Shown here piece by piece: positions 1 to 10,492 of a DNA stretch of 27,131 nucleotides (positions are counted from its first letter, which is position 1; each line of letters starts with the position of its first letter). Where the stretch lies: positions 97,501-124,631 of the forward strand of contig JAHBMJ010000653.1 of the NCBI GenBank assembly GCA_018398765.1, given 5' to 3'. The position numbers and the translations under genes were made by a program. Under the pieces are notes generated by a model. The model made no database searches and had not been told where the DNA came from. It worked only from the letters and a program-made list of their open reading frames with translations. The stretch is from Chromera velia. Its lineage: Eukaryota; Sar; Chromeraceae.

Positions 1-107
1 CTGTCTTTGAAATAAAGAAAGCCATCAACGAGAGTGAATGGTTAAATTTTTATTCTCAAGTGTCGAGGCATAGGCACCTCTGGATACTTCAATTCTTCGA
101 TGAGCTC
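1..107 (-). pseudogene. Start of the gypsy integrase region, cut by the window edge
   Basis: In the pol frame the minus strand reads PEVPMPRHLRIKI, a TAA stop, then PFTLVDGFLYFKD. The last part matches the F-x-L-x-DG-x-LY-x-(R/K)D segment that precedes the integrase zinc finger in Ty3/gypsy elements. The zinc finger and DDE core must lie left of position 1, so their state cannot be judged. Confidence 0.6.
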
Positions 108-689
108 CTAAAAGAATCTTTTTTTTTTGTATCCTCCTTTCACTTCCTTCAAGAACTCTTCATTCACATCCACTTTCATCTCAATGCCTGCCAACAGTCC
201 TTTCGCTTCCTTTTCTTCTTCTTTTCTCTTTTTAGTCTTTTCTTTCACTCCCTGCTTTTGCTCAGTTCTCACAGGCTTTCTACTCAATGCATCTGCCACC
301 CGATTCTTACTTCTAGGCACGTATCGAGGCATGATACCTATCTGGTCCAACAACAAAACCCAACGACGCATATGAGGAGACATTTACATTCGATCGGCGA
401 TCGACGTGACTGTCTTCAAACTTTTATGATCACTCTATACCTGGGTTATGCACGAAACGTACGGACACCAGATCTTGACTGTGAACATACAAGTGAGGAA
501 CTCCTTATCTCTGATGTGGTAGTTCTTCTCTGCTGGGCTCATTGTTCTCGAAGCAAATGCACACGGCCAAAGGATCCCGACATGTGGATCCTTCTGCATG
601 AGCACAGCAGCAATAGTCGCAGTCTTTTCACATCCATCAGCAAAAATTTCAAATGGACGAGTAGGATCAGGAATGTACAATTCAGTCAC
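108..689 (-). pseudogene. Gypsy RNase H domain and ADALSR linker
   Basis: This continues the pol frame. It contains PFEIFADGCEKTATIAAVLMQ (the first catalytic Asp region), CAFASRTMSPAEKNYHIRDKE (the SR-L-xx-E-NY motif with the catalytic Glu), then SDHKSL and the terminal RYVPRSKNRVADALSRKP, a hallmark of the RNase H end in gypsy pol. RNase H would degrade the RNA strand of the replication hybrid. Stops at about 435 and just upstream of the ATG near 383 break the frame. A lysine- and glutamate-rich linker follows towards the integrase. Confidence 0.85.
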
Positions 690-740
690 CTGCTTGACTG
701 CTTCTTTGACTGCCTCAAAACTCGCCTGCTGCTCTTCTTT

Positions 741-2027
741 TCACTTAAACTTCACCGTCTTTTTCAGCAAACGATAAAGAGGCGCAGCCTTCTTGCTGAA
801 TTCAAACATAAAACGTCTCACCCAAGAAGCCAAACCAAGAAAAGAATGCAACTCACTCACATTCTTAGGCATTGGCCAGTTTTCTATCTCTTCTGTTTTC
901 TTTGTCTCTGGCCTCACTCCTTTCTCTAAGATCCTCAGCCCCAAGAATATCACCTCTCTTTGAAAAAAATGATACTTCGACAGCTTTGCAAACAGATTTG
1001 CCTATCTCAGGAGAAAAAGAACACGAGAGACATGCCGTTCATGTTCCTCTCTTGTCTTCGAATAAATTAGAATATTATCCAAAAATACAGATACATACCG
1101 ATCAAGGCACTCCCTCAACACATACTAAATCAATCGCATGGCTGCCGGGGGGGCATTCGTTAATCCAAAAGAGACCACCAGCCATTCATAATTCCCATAT
1201 CTCGTCGTGAAGGCTGTTTTGGGCACATCTTTCTCTCTCATTCTCATCTGATGGTAATACTGCCGAAGATCAAAAGCCATGAAAAATTTTGCCCCATACA
1301 GCCTCTCGATCAAATCTTGAGGATGAGGCAATGGATGCTTATCCTTCACTGTGATTCTATTTAATCCCGTATAGTCACAACACATTCTCATTGTCCCATC
1401 CTTCTTTGCCACAAATAAAACTGATGCTGCAAAAGGAGAACAAGACGGTCAAATAAATCCTTGCTTCAAATATGTATCAACTTGCTTCCTCAATTCATCC
1501 AGCTCACCCAAAGAGAGACGATAGGGTGGGCGAGCTGGAGGCGGGTGTCCTGGTTCGAGATCTATCTTGAAGTCAAGTCCTTCCCCCCTGGACGGCGGCA
1601 ACCCTGTCAAGGAATCAGGAAAGAGAGATGCATTGTCTGCCATAATTCTCTTCACGTCGATCGGCACGGTGAATTTCTTTAGGTACTCACGAACCTCAGT
1701 CAATTCAGACGAAGAGAGAACAGGATGATCAGAAGGAAGAGAAGAGAGAAAATCATCATTCATTGCCTCACTACCCCTAAGTCCCTTTCCATTCTCCCCA
1801 GCATTCTTTCTCCCCCCGTCCTCATTAACTTCATGCAATCCCTGAACCCTGCAGGCAACCCCGGTAGACTCACTGAAAGGGATTTCTGTCTGCAGTCTGA
1901 CTAGATGGCAGACAGCTCCTTTCCGGATCGCCCGCTTTGCTTGCACAGAAGAGAGAAGAGGAGGAGTGCTGAATGTTTGTTCCTCGTCTTCTTCCTCCAA
2001 CTCTACATCTGGAACCCAATAAATCAA
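741..2027 (-). pseudogene. pol: Gypsy reverse transcriptase with stops and a mutated catalytic box
   Basis: The order of motifs is that of a Ty3/gypsy reverse transcriptase. A lead-in (PPYRLSLGELDELRKQVD) ends at QGFI, followed by a stop and PS-SP. Next come KKDGTMRMCCDYTGLNRIT, DLRQYYHQMRM and the SFGLTNAP motif. The catalytic box reads [10 protein letters not shown] at about 1068-1039, where the family has Y/F-x-D-D, so the second aspartate is now Asn. The thumb and connection follow (LGLASWVRRF, 953-741). Stops interrupt the frame at about 1449, 1125 and 741. A tryptophan is usual at the last of these, so TGG to TGA is likely. Confidence 0.88.
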
Positions 2028-2249
2028 TTTTTCTCTGAACTAAAAACGCAGACTTTGAGACAACCACTGCAGTTCAGGCTCATAGGCACGACCCCACTTT
2101 GTCTCCAAGATCAAATCATACTCATCCAGGTTGGCCAACATTGTATCCACTGTCTTTTGATACCCCTGAATGTTGATCAGTACTATGGGTGCACACTCAC
2201 AGACCGACCGAGTCTTCGAGGACTTGAGGGCACCATGCAAGTTGACGGG

Positions 2250-2501
2250 TCATCTCAATCTGCACACATGGAGATGGTGAGTATGAGCAAAACGATGGTC
2301 AAGATAAATATTATCTGTACCCGAATCAACCAAAACTCTGAGAGGTACACCAGCCACTCGACTTGAAAACACAAACAACCCCGGACGGACCCCTATTTCA
2401 TTTTCCTCCCCCTTCATTTCCATTGGCACATCTTCATTCTCAGGGCTTCCTCCTATCTCGGGGCACTGACCACAAGTTTCGAGTCCCTCTGCTCCTATCA
2501 C
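2250..2501 (-). pseudogene. Gypsy aspartic protease remnant
   Basis: The pepsin-like retroviral protease signature is visible as LRVLVDSGTDNIYLDHRFA. Here a hydrophobic strand leads into the catalytic D-S-G triad, with a downstream N-(I/F)-(I/L)-like strand. It sits directly between the Gag zinc knuckle and the reverse transcriptase, in the same frame as both, as expected for the pol polyprotein of this group. It is bounded by a stop at about 2250. The ATG that opens this stretch is unlikely to be a real start, since the region is part of a larger polyprotein. Confidence 0.7.
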
Positions 2502-2509
2502 CTCATCCG

Positions 2510-3776
2510 TCTCGAAACCTCCGTAGATCGTTCGAACTCCCCTACCTGCCGGCTTCCTTCCACCTCTTCCTCTCCCTCTGGGACCACTATCTCTGCGTCC
2601 CCCTCTTCACTGTGACTGGCCCAGAGGTGGCCATGCTTGGGCGGTCGGGAATGGAGCTCCAAACCCTCTGCGATCTCCTTGGTATCCGCCTCTGCCCTGC
2701 CCCCATCCCCCCTGCCTGAAGTCTCCACAGAATCTCCCATAGTCCTGCGAGTCCCGAGGGTTCCCTCCGCCAGTGAGTCTCCGCATTCCAGAGAAGTTTC
2801 CGCCGAGTCCAGAGAAGGGACCTGCACACTGCCTAGCAGTATGCCCTGCAAGGCGGCATTTGAAACACCTTCCCTCTGCAATGCAGAGAGACCTCTCTAC
2901 CAGTGTGAGTGGTGGTAGGAGTTGACAGACCCTACACAGGTCCATGGAGACGGGCCCTTCCTTTTGTCCCAGTGGAGAGTTGCATTGGGCACTCTCCCTA
3001 CCACTTGCTTTGGAAGTCTTGTGTCCCGCCTCGCAGTCCTTCTCCATCAGAGAGAAAGACCTCAAGCTCGCTTACCATCTTCATGGCGATAACCAAGTTG
3101 ATCGAATACGCCTTGTTTGTTTCAAGGCGGACATCTGCTGGCAAACTAGAGATGTAGTCTTCAACGATGTCTTCCTTGATCAACTGGCCCTTCAGTTTCA
3201 TGACAAACGGCTTGAATCGCTTGTTGTAGTCGTCAACCCCAGCTCCAGGACCAGTGCATCAGCACTTCTTCAGGTCCTTTCTGGCCTTCTGTCTGGCCAG
3301 TGTGTCTGAATAGTGCTCGATAAGGGCAGCCTTTAACGACTCCCAGTAACACTGTTCTGGAATGGTCCGTTCTCAACCTCATAGAGATCAAACCATTCCT
3401 TGAGGTCCTGGGATATTCTGTTCTTTGCCACCAGTACCTTGTCCAGGTCTAACACTTTCTCAAGTTTGTAGAAGTCTTCTACGTTTTTCAATCACCTGGT
3501 CAGCTTGGCCCTCACTCCAGAGAACAGAGCAGGGGCCTCGCACAGCTTCATGTAGTGCGATGAGGACGCAGTTGTACTTTGGGCTAGCACAATGGCAGGT
3601 GACGTCACCATTGCCTGGACAGATTTCTGAGGGGCTTGAGAAACAAGTAATTACAGAGTTTTTCCATGCAGGTTTTGCGTCGTCTGCATAGAGTTAATCC
3701 GCTGAGACAATCCTTCAATGGCCCTGACGATCTGCAGAATCCTCGGAGCCGGTACATCCTCTGTCACACCTTCCAT
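2510..3776 (-). pseudogene. gag: Gypsy Gag with CCHC zinc knuckle, frameshifted
   Basis: Gag is the capsid and nucleocapsid precursor. A plausible start is the ATG at 3776-3774, followed by a short helical N-terminus (MEGVTEDVPAPRILQIVRAI). A capsid-like stretch with KEWFDLYE lies near 3390 and a further piece (3201-2998) lies in another frame. The nucleocapsid part keeps one canonical C-x2-C-x4-H-x4-C knuckle, CFKCRLAGHTARQC, at 2867-2826. It is followed by a Gly/Arg-rich RNA-binding tail typical of Gag C-termini. At least two frame changes between 3776 and 3065, plus a stop near 2607, show decay. The start is an inference, while the knuckle is certain. Confidence 0.75.
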
Positions 3777-3866
3777 CGACGTATAGAGTTGACAGTTGGT
3801 AGACTGAACCAATCTGAGTACACTGAATTTAACAAGAGCGTTCTGCCTTAACTGAGGGTGGAACGA

Positions 3867-3881
3867 GGCTCTGAACTACCA
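3867..3881 (-). promoter_or_regulatory. Possible primer binding site of the gypsy element
   Basis: On the minus strand the sequence TGGTAGTTCAGAGCC starts two bases after a possible LTR end (CTTACA then TC). Most LTR elements begin their PBS with TGG, the complement of the tRNA CCA end, within a few bases of the LTR. It resembles the common initiator-Met PBS (TGGTATCAGAGC) but with two extra bases after TGGTA. The position before Gag fits. The tRNA is not identified. Confidence 0.4.
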
Positions 3882-3883
3882 GA

Positions 3884-4680
3884 TGTAAGCTGTTTTATTG
3901 AAATTTTAATAATATTAGATACAGGTGGTTAAAGTCTAACAAACATCGGTTAGTTTGGTCTAACAGTTAATGTCAATCTCGAGCATTCTTAGTGATGACG
4001 TTAAGCAGACACGTCAAGCATGCACTTCATCAAAATCACTTAATGAAAGCATGCCCAACTTTATGATGCGCGGCTTCCTGATACACCCATGCACGCTATG
4101 TGGCCCAGGTCCCCCGTCCGGCCCACATCTACCTGACGCTTGCCAACCCTTTATTATTCAGTCTTCTTATTAAGCGGAATGCCCCTCACAAGACATGCAG
4201 CAATAAGGGCACTGGCCTTTCTGGCGTCCCTCTGAAGAAGAAGCGAGAAGTACCGCCTTACACGCTCCTGGGCCTGCCCTAACCCTCTACCCCCTCGGGC
4301 CTCCTGTTTCTCTCCGTGCTCACACATTTCTTCTATCGATATACACTCCAGTCGCCTATACCAGAGATCACTTAGTCTCCCCCGTGGCCCCTCCGTTCGG
4401 ACAAAAGTTGTCAGACGGTGAACCGGATCGTCAATCAATTTCTTCCAACTTTTCTCTTCACAGGCTTTGCAAATTGATTCAACCCTCCCCCCATGGTTTG
4501 CCCCCCCTCCAATAATGGCGCACAACAAAGGGTGGAAAACTGCCCCAGGGGGAGATAAGAACTGCTTGGGGAGAGGTTCCGCCGAGGTAGACCATGTACT
4601 CAAGTGCAAAGTCATGGCAGATCTACACCTATATATAGTCTATAAGTGATAAATGATAAGTGATTTAGTGGTGCCCTAGA
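3884..4680 (-). repeat. Candidate 5' LTR or leader of the gypsy element, right limit unknown
   Basis: If the PBS call is right, the LTR starts at the TG at 3884 in plus-strand coordinates. The region is non-coding as far as I can see. It has an AT-rich start, an AATAAA on the minus strand at about 3892-3897, and a TATA-like CTATATATAGG on the minus strand at about 4628-4638 that could drive the element. The partner LTR is outside the window, so neither the length nor the right boundary can be fixed. The 153-codon minus-strand reading frame at 4154-4615 lies in it and shows no recognisable domain. Confidence 0.3.
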
Positions 4681-6300
4681 GCACTGTCGCCGTTTTATCT
4701 TATACTAGAGGTCGCCTCCGCAAATAGCAGGGGGGTGTGCCTCACTTTTGAGACTCAGACCACACCCCGTGGCCCGCCTGGTTTCCCAGGCCGCGATCGA
4801 CTAACAACTGTTCTGAACCTTACATGTTTTGGGCCGCTGACTGAGAGGGAACCATTCCAAATATAATACCAATGACACCAGACGATAGAGCATTTTGGCT
4901 TTGTATGCGCGCTTCCTGCATCCGTCTCCCTGCTTTACTCTCTCCTCCCGCTCTTATCTCCCTTCCCTTTTCCATTGCTTCCAGAATCTTCTTGTATTCT
5001 TCTTTTCTTCTTTCGTCTCCTCCCCTTCTCTTTATGATTACTCCGTGCCTTTGTGCTAGAACAGTCTCATCCAGTGAGCTCCCCGGTATGTACCTTCCCA
5101 GGCTCTCCTTAAAGACTCTTTTGCGGAATGCTGCCTTCCCGAGAAACTCATCTATCGCGGAATACCCTTCATTCATCAGAAAAGCAAACAGAGCGTCCGT
5201 CTGAGGGGCTCTCCTCTCCCTCCCCCCTTTCTCTCTACAGATTTCTCTGGCTCTCTTTTCTCTCTTCTCGTTCCATTCTCTTTGCAACGCTTCATACATT
5301 CTTGCTCTCTCTTGGTCATACACTGGGCATTCTGTCAACATATGGATCTCATTCTCCAGCACCTCTATTTCCATCCATCCTTTACAGAACGGGCACAGTC
5401 TCTTCTCCAATGGCACCCTCTGTTCTCCTCTCTGTGGCACCTTCTCCCTTGTTGCTGCCAGCGTTCTGTCTCCCACTCTGCAAGCCGCTCTTCTCTTATG
5501 CTCTGCTCTTGTCGTTATTCTTCCATAACAAAATGGCACCCTTCCCAGCTTTTCTTTCTCTATTCTTATTCCTTCTCTTGGTCTATCTTCTGATGTTTTC
5601 TCAAACAAAGAGAGGTGAAGTCTGTTTCATTTTGCTTTTGTTCTATGTATGTCTGTCATGTGAAGTTCAACTCCTCTGCACTTTTCTCTCTCTCTGCGAT
5701 CTCTCTCTCTCTCATGCCTCTCTCAATTCTCCACCTGAAGGTTTCCTTCTTTCTCTCTTTTATCTCTCTGTCTGTCTTTCCTACAATCCATCTCTCCATT
5801 CTGTCTACTCTTTCATTGACTGTATGAGTGCCTATCTCTCCTCGACTGCCTGCGAGCTTCTCTAAGACTTTTGAAAAGGGATGAAGGCCTCTCTCTGTGA
5901 ATAGTGTCTGTATACATCTCTTCAAGTGCAAGAAGAAGTGAAAGGGGTGCAGCTCTATCCCTCTTCCCCCTTTCAGTTCATCTTCCACCCCCCCTCTCAA
6001 ACAATGAATCACAGCCTGCCCAACCGCCTCCTTCTTTTTCTCCTTCAGCGTCTTTCTTGCCCATCTTATCGTCCTTTCTGCCACTTCTATATCTATTGGA
6101 AACATCCCCCCCTCCATCAGTGTGGTGGCTGCGCTCTCAGTCTTTCTCAATCCCAGAACCCGCCTCACGAATCGTCTCTGTTTTTCATCGAATTCTGCAT
6201 ATGCCTGTCTGTGTATAGTTCTGATATGCATGTGTCTTATATGTGTCTTGCCTCTCTCCAATGTTGCATCACGATCTGCCCCCCCGATTGAACCACAACT
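4640..6300 (-). mobile_element. 5'-truncated non-LTR (LINE) retrotransposon fragment
   Basis: Only the C-terminal third of an ORF2-type protein and a probable 3' untranslated region remain, which is the usual result of incomplete target-primed reverse transcription. Recognisable sequence begins at about 6290 on the minus strand. The coding part stops at about 4820, and the 3' untranslated part probably reaches about 4640. There, AAGTGAT-type short repeats (4643-4665) could be the simple tail of the element. The endonuclease and the reverse transcriptase catalytic core are absent. No target-site duplication could be assigned. Confidence 0.7.
4820..6300 (-). pseudogene. LINE ORF2 C-terminal domain with CCHC motif, frameshifted
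   Basis: The upstream half (6300-5656) contains FVRRVLGLRKTESAATTLM followed by IEVAERTIRWARKTL, the post-RT helical segment seen in many plant and algal LINE ORF2 proteins. The downstream half (5608-4820, another frame) contains a C-x2-C-x13-H-x4-C cluster, CPFCKGW...IHMLTECPVY, at 5395-5327. It is followed by R-rich helices. This zinc motif near the C-terminus is typical of LINE ORF2. The two halves are separated by a stop at 5656 and a frame change. The first residues before CGSIGG probably come from flanking DNA. Confidence 0.72.
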
Positions 6301-7152
6301 GTGAAAAAGGTAGAAAAAGGGTAAGAAATTTATCTTTACAATCAAAAATGCGCAGCGGTTGGTGGTGAATTCAGATTCACCTCTCGCTTCCTCGGTACCT
6401 CAGGATTGAATTCTTTACTCAAATACACGTACATGCATAAACAAAATTTTTACATCGCCATGTTCATTGCGGAAAAGAATGCCGAAGAGGAGAGGAGCGG
6501 AGTTGTAAGTGCAGAAACGAAGCTTTCCTGATGGAAAGGTACTTACATGAGACCCAAGTTAAGAAATGAATTCACAAACTCCCTTCTTTTCTTCCTTCTT
6601 GCCCCCCCATCTCTCCTTTCTATCAACGGTTGGATCGACGTGAGCACCCGGCCTGCCTGTAAGCCTGCTGCCAGTGGAGGAGCAGACGAACACGTCCAAG
6701 TCAATGCTCAATCAACTAATTGAACCACCAGTCATCCAGGAATGTGCGGAGTTTTCATTCTTGCAAATAGTAGCTGATTTGTGATGGGACATACAGGCAA
6801 TGAAGAAACAGAACTGAGCCAGGGCCTGGTAGGCATGCATGCACTTAGACGTCAGGTAGATAGAACGGTTGGTTGTGTCCATTCAACGACCAGACCGTTC
6901 GATCTTTTCGGACCAACAAATGAACCAAGGTGATACAACAATTGGAAGGAAGGCACGAGAAAAGAGTAGAGGGGGGGGGGGGAGCAAGTGAGGAGGCGAG
7001 GAAGAGAAGAAGGGACAAGGCTGGAGAAGCTGACATGGTTTGGGCAAGCATCCAATGCAGGAAGTAACTGTCAAAATTTCGTAGTGGACTTTTGTATGAT
7101 AAAGCTTTCACACTCGGTTGATGCGACGTCAAGAATCAAATTCAGACACGAA

Positions 7153-7183
<31 letters not shown>

Positions 7184-7578
7184 CCTGTTGACCCTTTAAA
7201 TTTCTTGGTAGGACATACATTCATGCATATTGTTCCCTTCCTAGCTCCCATGAAGAAAGACATTCATTCGAATGATCGTTCAACCGATTCCTTCCTTCGA
7301 TCCCCCTCGGCTCCTCCCAAGAGATGCCCCCCCCAACGTACAGGTTGGAAGGAAATATCTTTCCTTCCTTAATTCGTGTCAGTCAGTCAGCTTCTCCCGT
7401 CCCGTCCCGTCCCATCCCCACTCTACCCGGACCTTTCTCTTCCCTTTTCCCTTTTGTGAGAAACTGAATAATCCATTCCACTTTTCCATGTATATGTAAA
7501 TACTCATTCACTTTTTGCGCGGCTGACCTTTCCTCCCTATTCTCCTATGCTGTCCGATATGTTTTTGGTCTCTGTGAG
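6301..7578. other. Intergenic region downstream of the kinase gene, no gene seen
   Basis: No supported coding region. It includes a run of about 12 G near 6971-6983, a GACA tetranucleotide array at about 7153-7182, and C/T-rich stretches near 7300-7450. The part next to 7578 should hold the 3' untranslated region and polyadenylation site of the minus-strand kinase gene. I could not place them with confidence. Confidence 0.6.
7153..7182. repeat. GACA tetranucleotide microsatellite
   Basis: About seven perfect copies of the tetranucleotide. A similar CAGA array is at 20011-20048. Confidence 0.9.
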
Positions 7579-10492
7579 TCATTCTTTCGCCTTCAAATGC
7601 CCACTAAGTGTATCAGCCAGCTCGAGGGGTTTGAAGGGTTTGAAGACGACACGGTCAGCTCCTGCTCGCAAGAATATACTCTGCACCTCGGGTGTGGCGT
7701 CACCCGTACAGCCGACGATGAGAAGGCGGGGGTGTATCCGCTTTCTCTTCCCGTTTGGTTGGTCTAAGTTGGGTGTCTGTGCTGCTGTATCTTTTTGTTT
7801 TTCTGTCTGTGCTTGTGATTTGTTAAAGTGGGCAACTAGTTTCTCGACTGCCTCTGGACCTTCCATTCTGGCCATGTTTTTGTCCATGAGAATAACTCGG
7901 AAGGACTCCCCTTGATTGATGATCATCTCACATGCGTCTTCCCCATCCTCTGCGGTCTTGACTGAAAACCCCAAATGGCGGATGGCTACAGACCCCGCCA
8001 GGAGACAGAACCTATCGTCATCTACCAGAAGAACGTCCGCTGTCTCGAGGCTGGCATCAGTGTCATTGGCGCTTTTCGGAGACTGCGCCTTATTTCCTTC
8101 CTTCTCCTCATGATCCCCTGTCTCATGGGACCTCCCTTCTTCCTGCGGCTGTGTTTCTTCTTCCACCTGCTCTTCCGAATCGTCTTTCTCTGCCAGGGTG
8201 GGAAGAGAACAAGAGCTGCCTGCAATCTCTCTCAGATCTGGGCCGTCGCCTAGTGGTGATGGAATGGCAGACGAAGACGAGGCCTGGGGGGGGAAGGAAG
8301 GGAAAAGGGATGATGGCTCGATTGGCTTTCTTTCGGTCCTGCTCTCTTCAGAGAGGATCAACATGATGCTGTGCCGGTGCTGTATTGTTGTCATCTCAGC
8401 CGGTGTAGGAGTGAGTGCGTTTGGGGAAGCGGCGACGTTGTTAATATGTGCCGTATCGAGGAGGGGAAGAAAGATCTGGAAAAAGAAAGTGCTGCCCCGA
8501 CCTCTGCCTTCACTTTGCAACCCAACACAACCTCCTGCATGAGCCTCAACGAACGTCTTACAGATACATAGACCCAGACCTATTCCACCCCCATTCTGCA
8601 ATTCCCCTGCTCGAACCTGTGCATACGGGTGGAATAACTTCCCGGCATCTTCTTGACTCAACCCGCAACCTGTGTCCTCCTCCGACACGCAGAGCACAAC
8701 CCACTCTAGCTGATTCCAGCTGCTACTGCTCTTCCCCCTTACTTCTTCTGTGGCCAACGAGAGCGCACAGGCAGCCTGTTTGGTTTTATGCAATTGTCCA
8801 CTGGCACTCTCATACGCTATCGGCCAACGGATTTGAAACCGGAGATGAACGGATCCCTGTCGAGTGAATTTTTTGGCGTTGCTCAGAAAGTTGCTGACCA
8901 CTTGTTCGTGACGCGCAAAATCTGCTATCCCGACTCTGTTGGAGAGGACGGATTGAATCTCAGGAACTGAATCGAGAGTCCACTTGAAGTGAACATGGGC
9001 AGTGGACTGTCTCTTTGACTTAGTCTTACTGTTGCTGCTTTTATGTGTTGCTGCTGCTGCTGCTGCTTCTGCGCTAGGCTATTTAGTCTCCTCAGTCCCA
9101 GGAACAAACAGGGGGGCTGCTTGAGTGGACACTTTTTGCACCCAGTCCTCTAGGGTAAGGGGAACAAATTGGTGTTCGAACTTTCCCTTCTGTATCTTCT
9201 CTAACTGCAATACGTCATTGCATACCCCCCTCATTTTATCAATTTGTATTGCCATGAACAAAGCCAGTTGGTGAAGACGTAGAGCCTCATTCTGTGCGGT
9301 GCCACGGAGGGTTTTTGGGTTTAGGTTTCTCTTGGAGATTGCGTTTGAGAACTCGTCAAGGGTCTGAAGGAATTCATACACAAGAAGAGAGGCCCCGTTC
9401 AAGGGATTCCTCATCTCATGCATGATATAACTGAGGAACACGTCATGCGCACGTTCGGCAACGAGTCGCTGCTGTACCTCCTTCTCTGTGTCCTTGTCAG
9501 ACTCTGACTGGGATCGCACTGGCAATTGACGCACGCCCCATGCGATAAAGAAGGGCGTCATGACGTTGGCCAGAATGAAAACCAGAGTTTGGTGCGGCAG
9601 CTGGAACTCAATCGATCGGACATATCCTGTGTAGGCCCACAAAGACGTGTCAACGAGATTGAAGAGGAGGAAGTGGCTCTCTGGAATGTGCAAGTTCATC
9701 ATCAGCACCTTCATAAAATATCCTGCAGCCATGTGCAATTGAATTGTATGTATTCCGCATATGAAAATTAAACACACGAGCGGTTTCACACGAATGGTTT
9801 TGAGAAAAGAAAAAAGACATTTCCAACTCGGGTGTTGTTTGAACGCAGGAGACACAGGAGTCCATGCATGCATGTTTTTCATGCTGTCCAGAGAAAAGCC
9901 TAGCTACAAATAAAGATTTTTGCCCCCGACGTGTCATTCCATATGCGAGGCAGAACATTTCCATGGTCTTGGGTCTCCATACCAGTATGCACTGGTGGAT
10001 TTATACGATGAATCCCATCAGTCTAAGGAATGCAATGCACTCCCGTGAGATGGTGGTCAGGTCATAGTTCCTGATAAGAAACTCGGGAGAGACCGCCATG
10101 AGCAGGAAACCAAAAGCGAGGTAGCAGTTCCAGGTCCCCTCGTAAATCACTCCGTCTACTGCTTTGTTATACAAGACTTGGAAAGTCAGGGACAAAAGAA
10201 CACCGATGGCTATCGGAACTAAGCAGGGCCTCAAATATTTGAGCTGCACACAACAGAAGGCGAGAAATAATGCAATCAATGTGTGCGTGCACGAGAAGCG
10301 TTGAGGAGGGGAATGTTGACTCGTGAAGAAATTTGAAATGAACGGTCTGTTCAGGTAAGGCATGGATCCGTCTTATACCTGTCTCTCAAAGCACTTGCGC
10401 CTGTATGCGCTGGTATGATTTTTCTGGTCACTTGAAGTGGCAGGTTGCTGGACCTCTGGTCCTCCGGGCATGGATGGGGCTGAGAACATCAT
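7579..10492 (-). CDS. Multi-pass membrane hybrid histidine kinase with C-terminal receiver domain
   Basis: Three exons: 10492-10379, 9903-7579 and, between them, 10243-10007. The introns are 10378-10244 (donor GTATAAG, acceptor TGTGCAG) and 10006-9904 (donor GTATAA, acceptor TTGTAG), both phase 0. The start is the first ATG after an in-frame stop. The product is about 890 residues. Five or six hydrophobic segments lie at about 46-63, 77-95, 155-175, 195-212 and 223-241, with a possible one across the exon 2/3 junction. The HisKA domain has the phospho-accepting His279 in MHEMRNPLNG. The ATPase domain keeps the N box (SNFLSNAKKF), G1 (EEDTGCGL) and G2 (GGGIGLGL). A low-complexity acidic linker of about 130 residues precedes the receiver, with VDDD, phospho-acceptor Asp791 (LMDKNM), CTGDA and FKPF. 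It should autophosphorylate and pass phosphate to Asp791. The signal it senses is unknown. An in-frame TAG lies at 9081-9079 (codon 392), so the gene is either spliced there, read through or broken. Confidence 0.85.
9049..9067. repeat. TGC trinucleotide repeat inside the kinase exon
   Basis: It codes for six alanines on the minus strand, in the poorly conserved stretch between the HisKA and ATPase domains and four codons after the in-frame TAG. Such repeats are prone to length change. Confidence 0.85.

Larger units (their letters stand above)
1..3883 (-). mobile_element. Decayed Ty3/gypsy LTR retrotransposon, 3' part beyond the left edge
   Basis: Read on the minus strand from 3776 leftwards, the order is Gag with a zinc knuckle, aspartic protease, reverse transcriptase, RNase H, then the linker leading into integrase. 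This is the Ty3/gypsy order. From about 3065 to 108 every coding block lies in one reading frame, interrupted only by stop codons, so the ancestor probably had a single gag-pol frame. The amino-terminal half of Gag lies partly in other frames. The second LTR and the integrase core would lie left of position 1. The element is dead as read, because it has at least eight in-frame stops and a substituted catalytic residue in the reverse transcriptase. Confidence 0.9.

Noticed and set aside
4154..4615. 153-codon minus-strand frame with an upstream TATA-like site
   Set aside because: No recognisable domain. It lies in the candidate gypsy LTR or leader region and could be chance.
5128..5865. 245-codon plus-strand frame
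   Set aside because: It is antisense to the LINE ORF2 fragment, and its Ser/Leu richness is the shadow of Glu/Arg/Lys-rich sequence.
10001..10363. Kinase start at the ATG at 10363
   Set aside because: This frame reads through a clear intron. The TGTGCAG acceptor at 10244 and the donor at 10378 join in phase 0 and give a better N-terminus.
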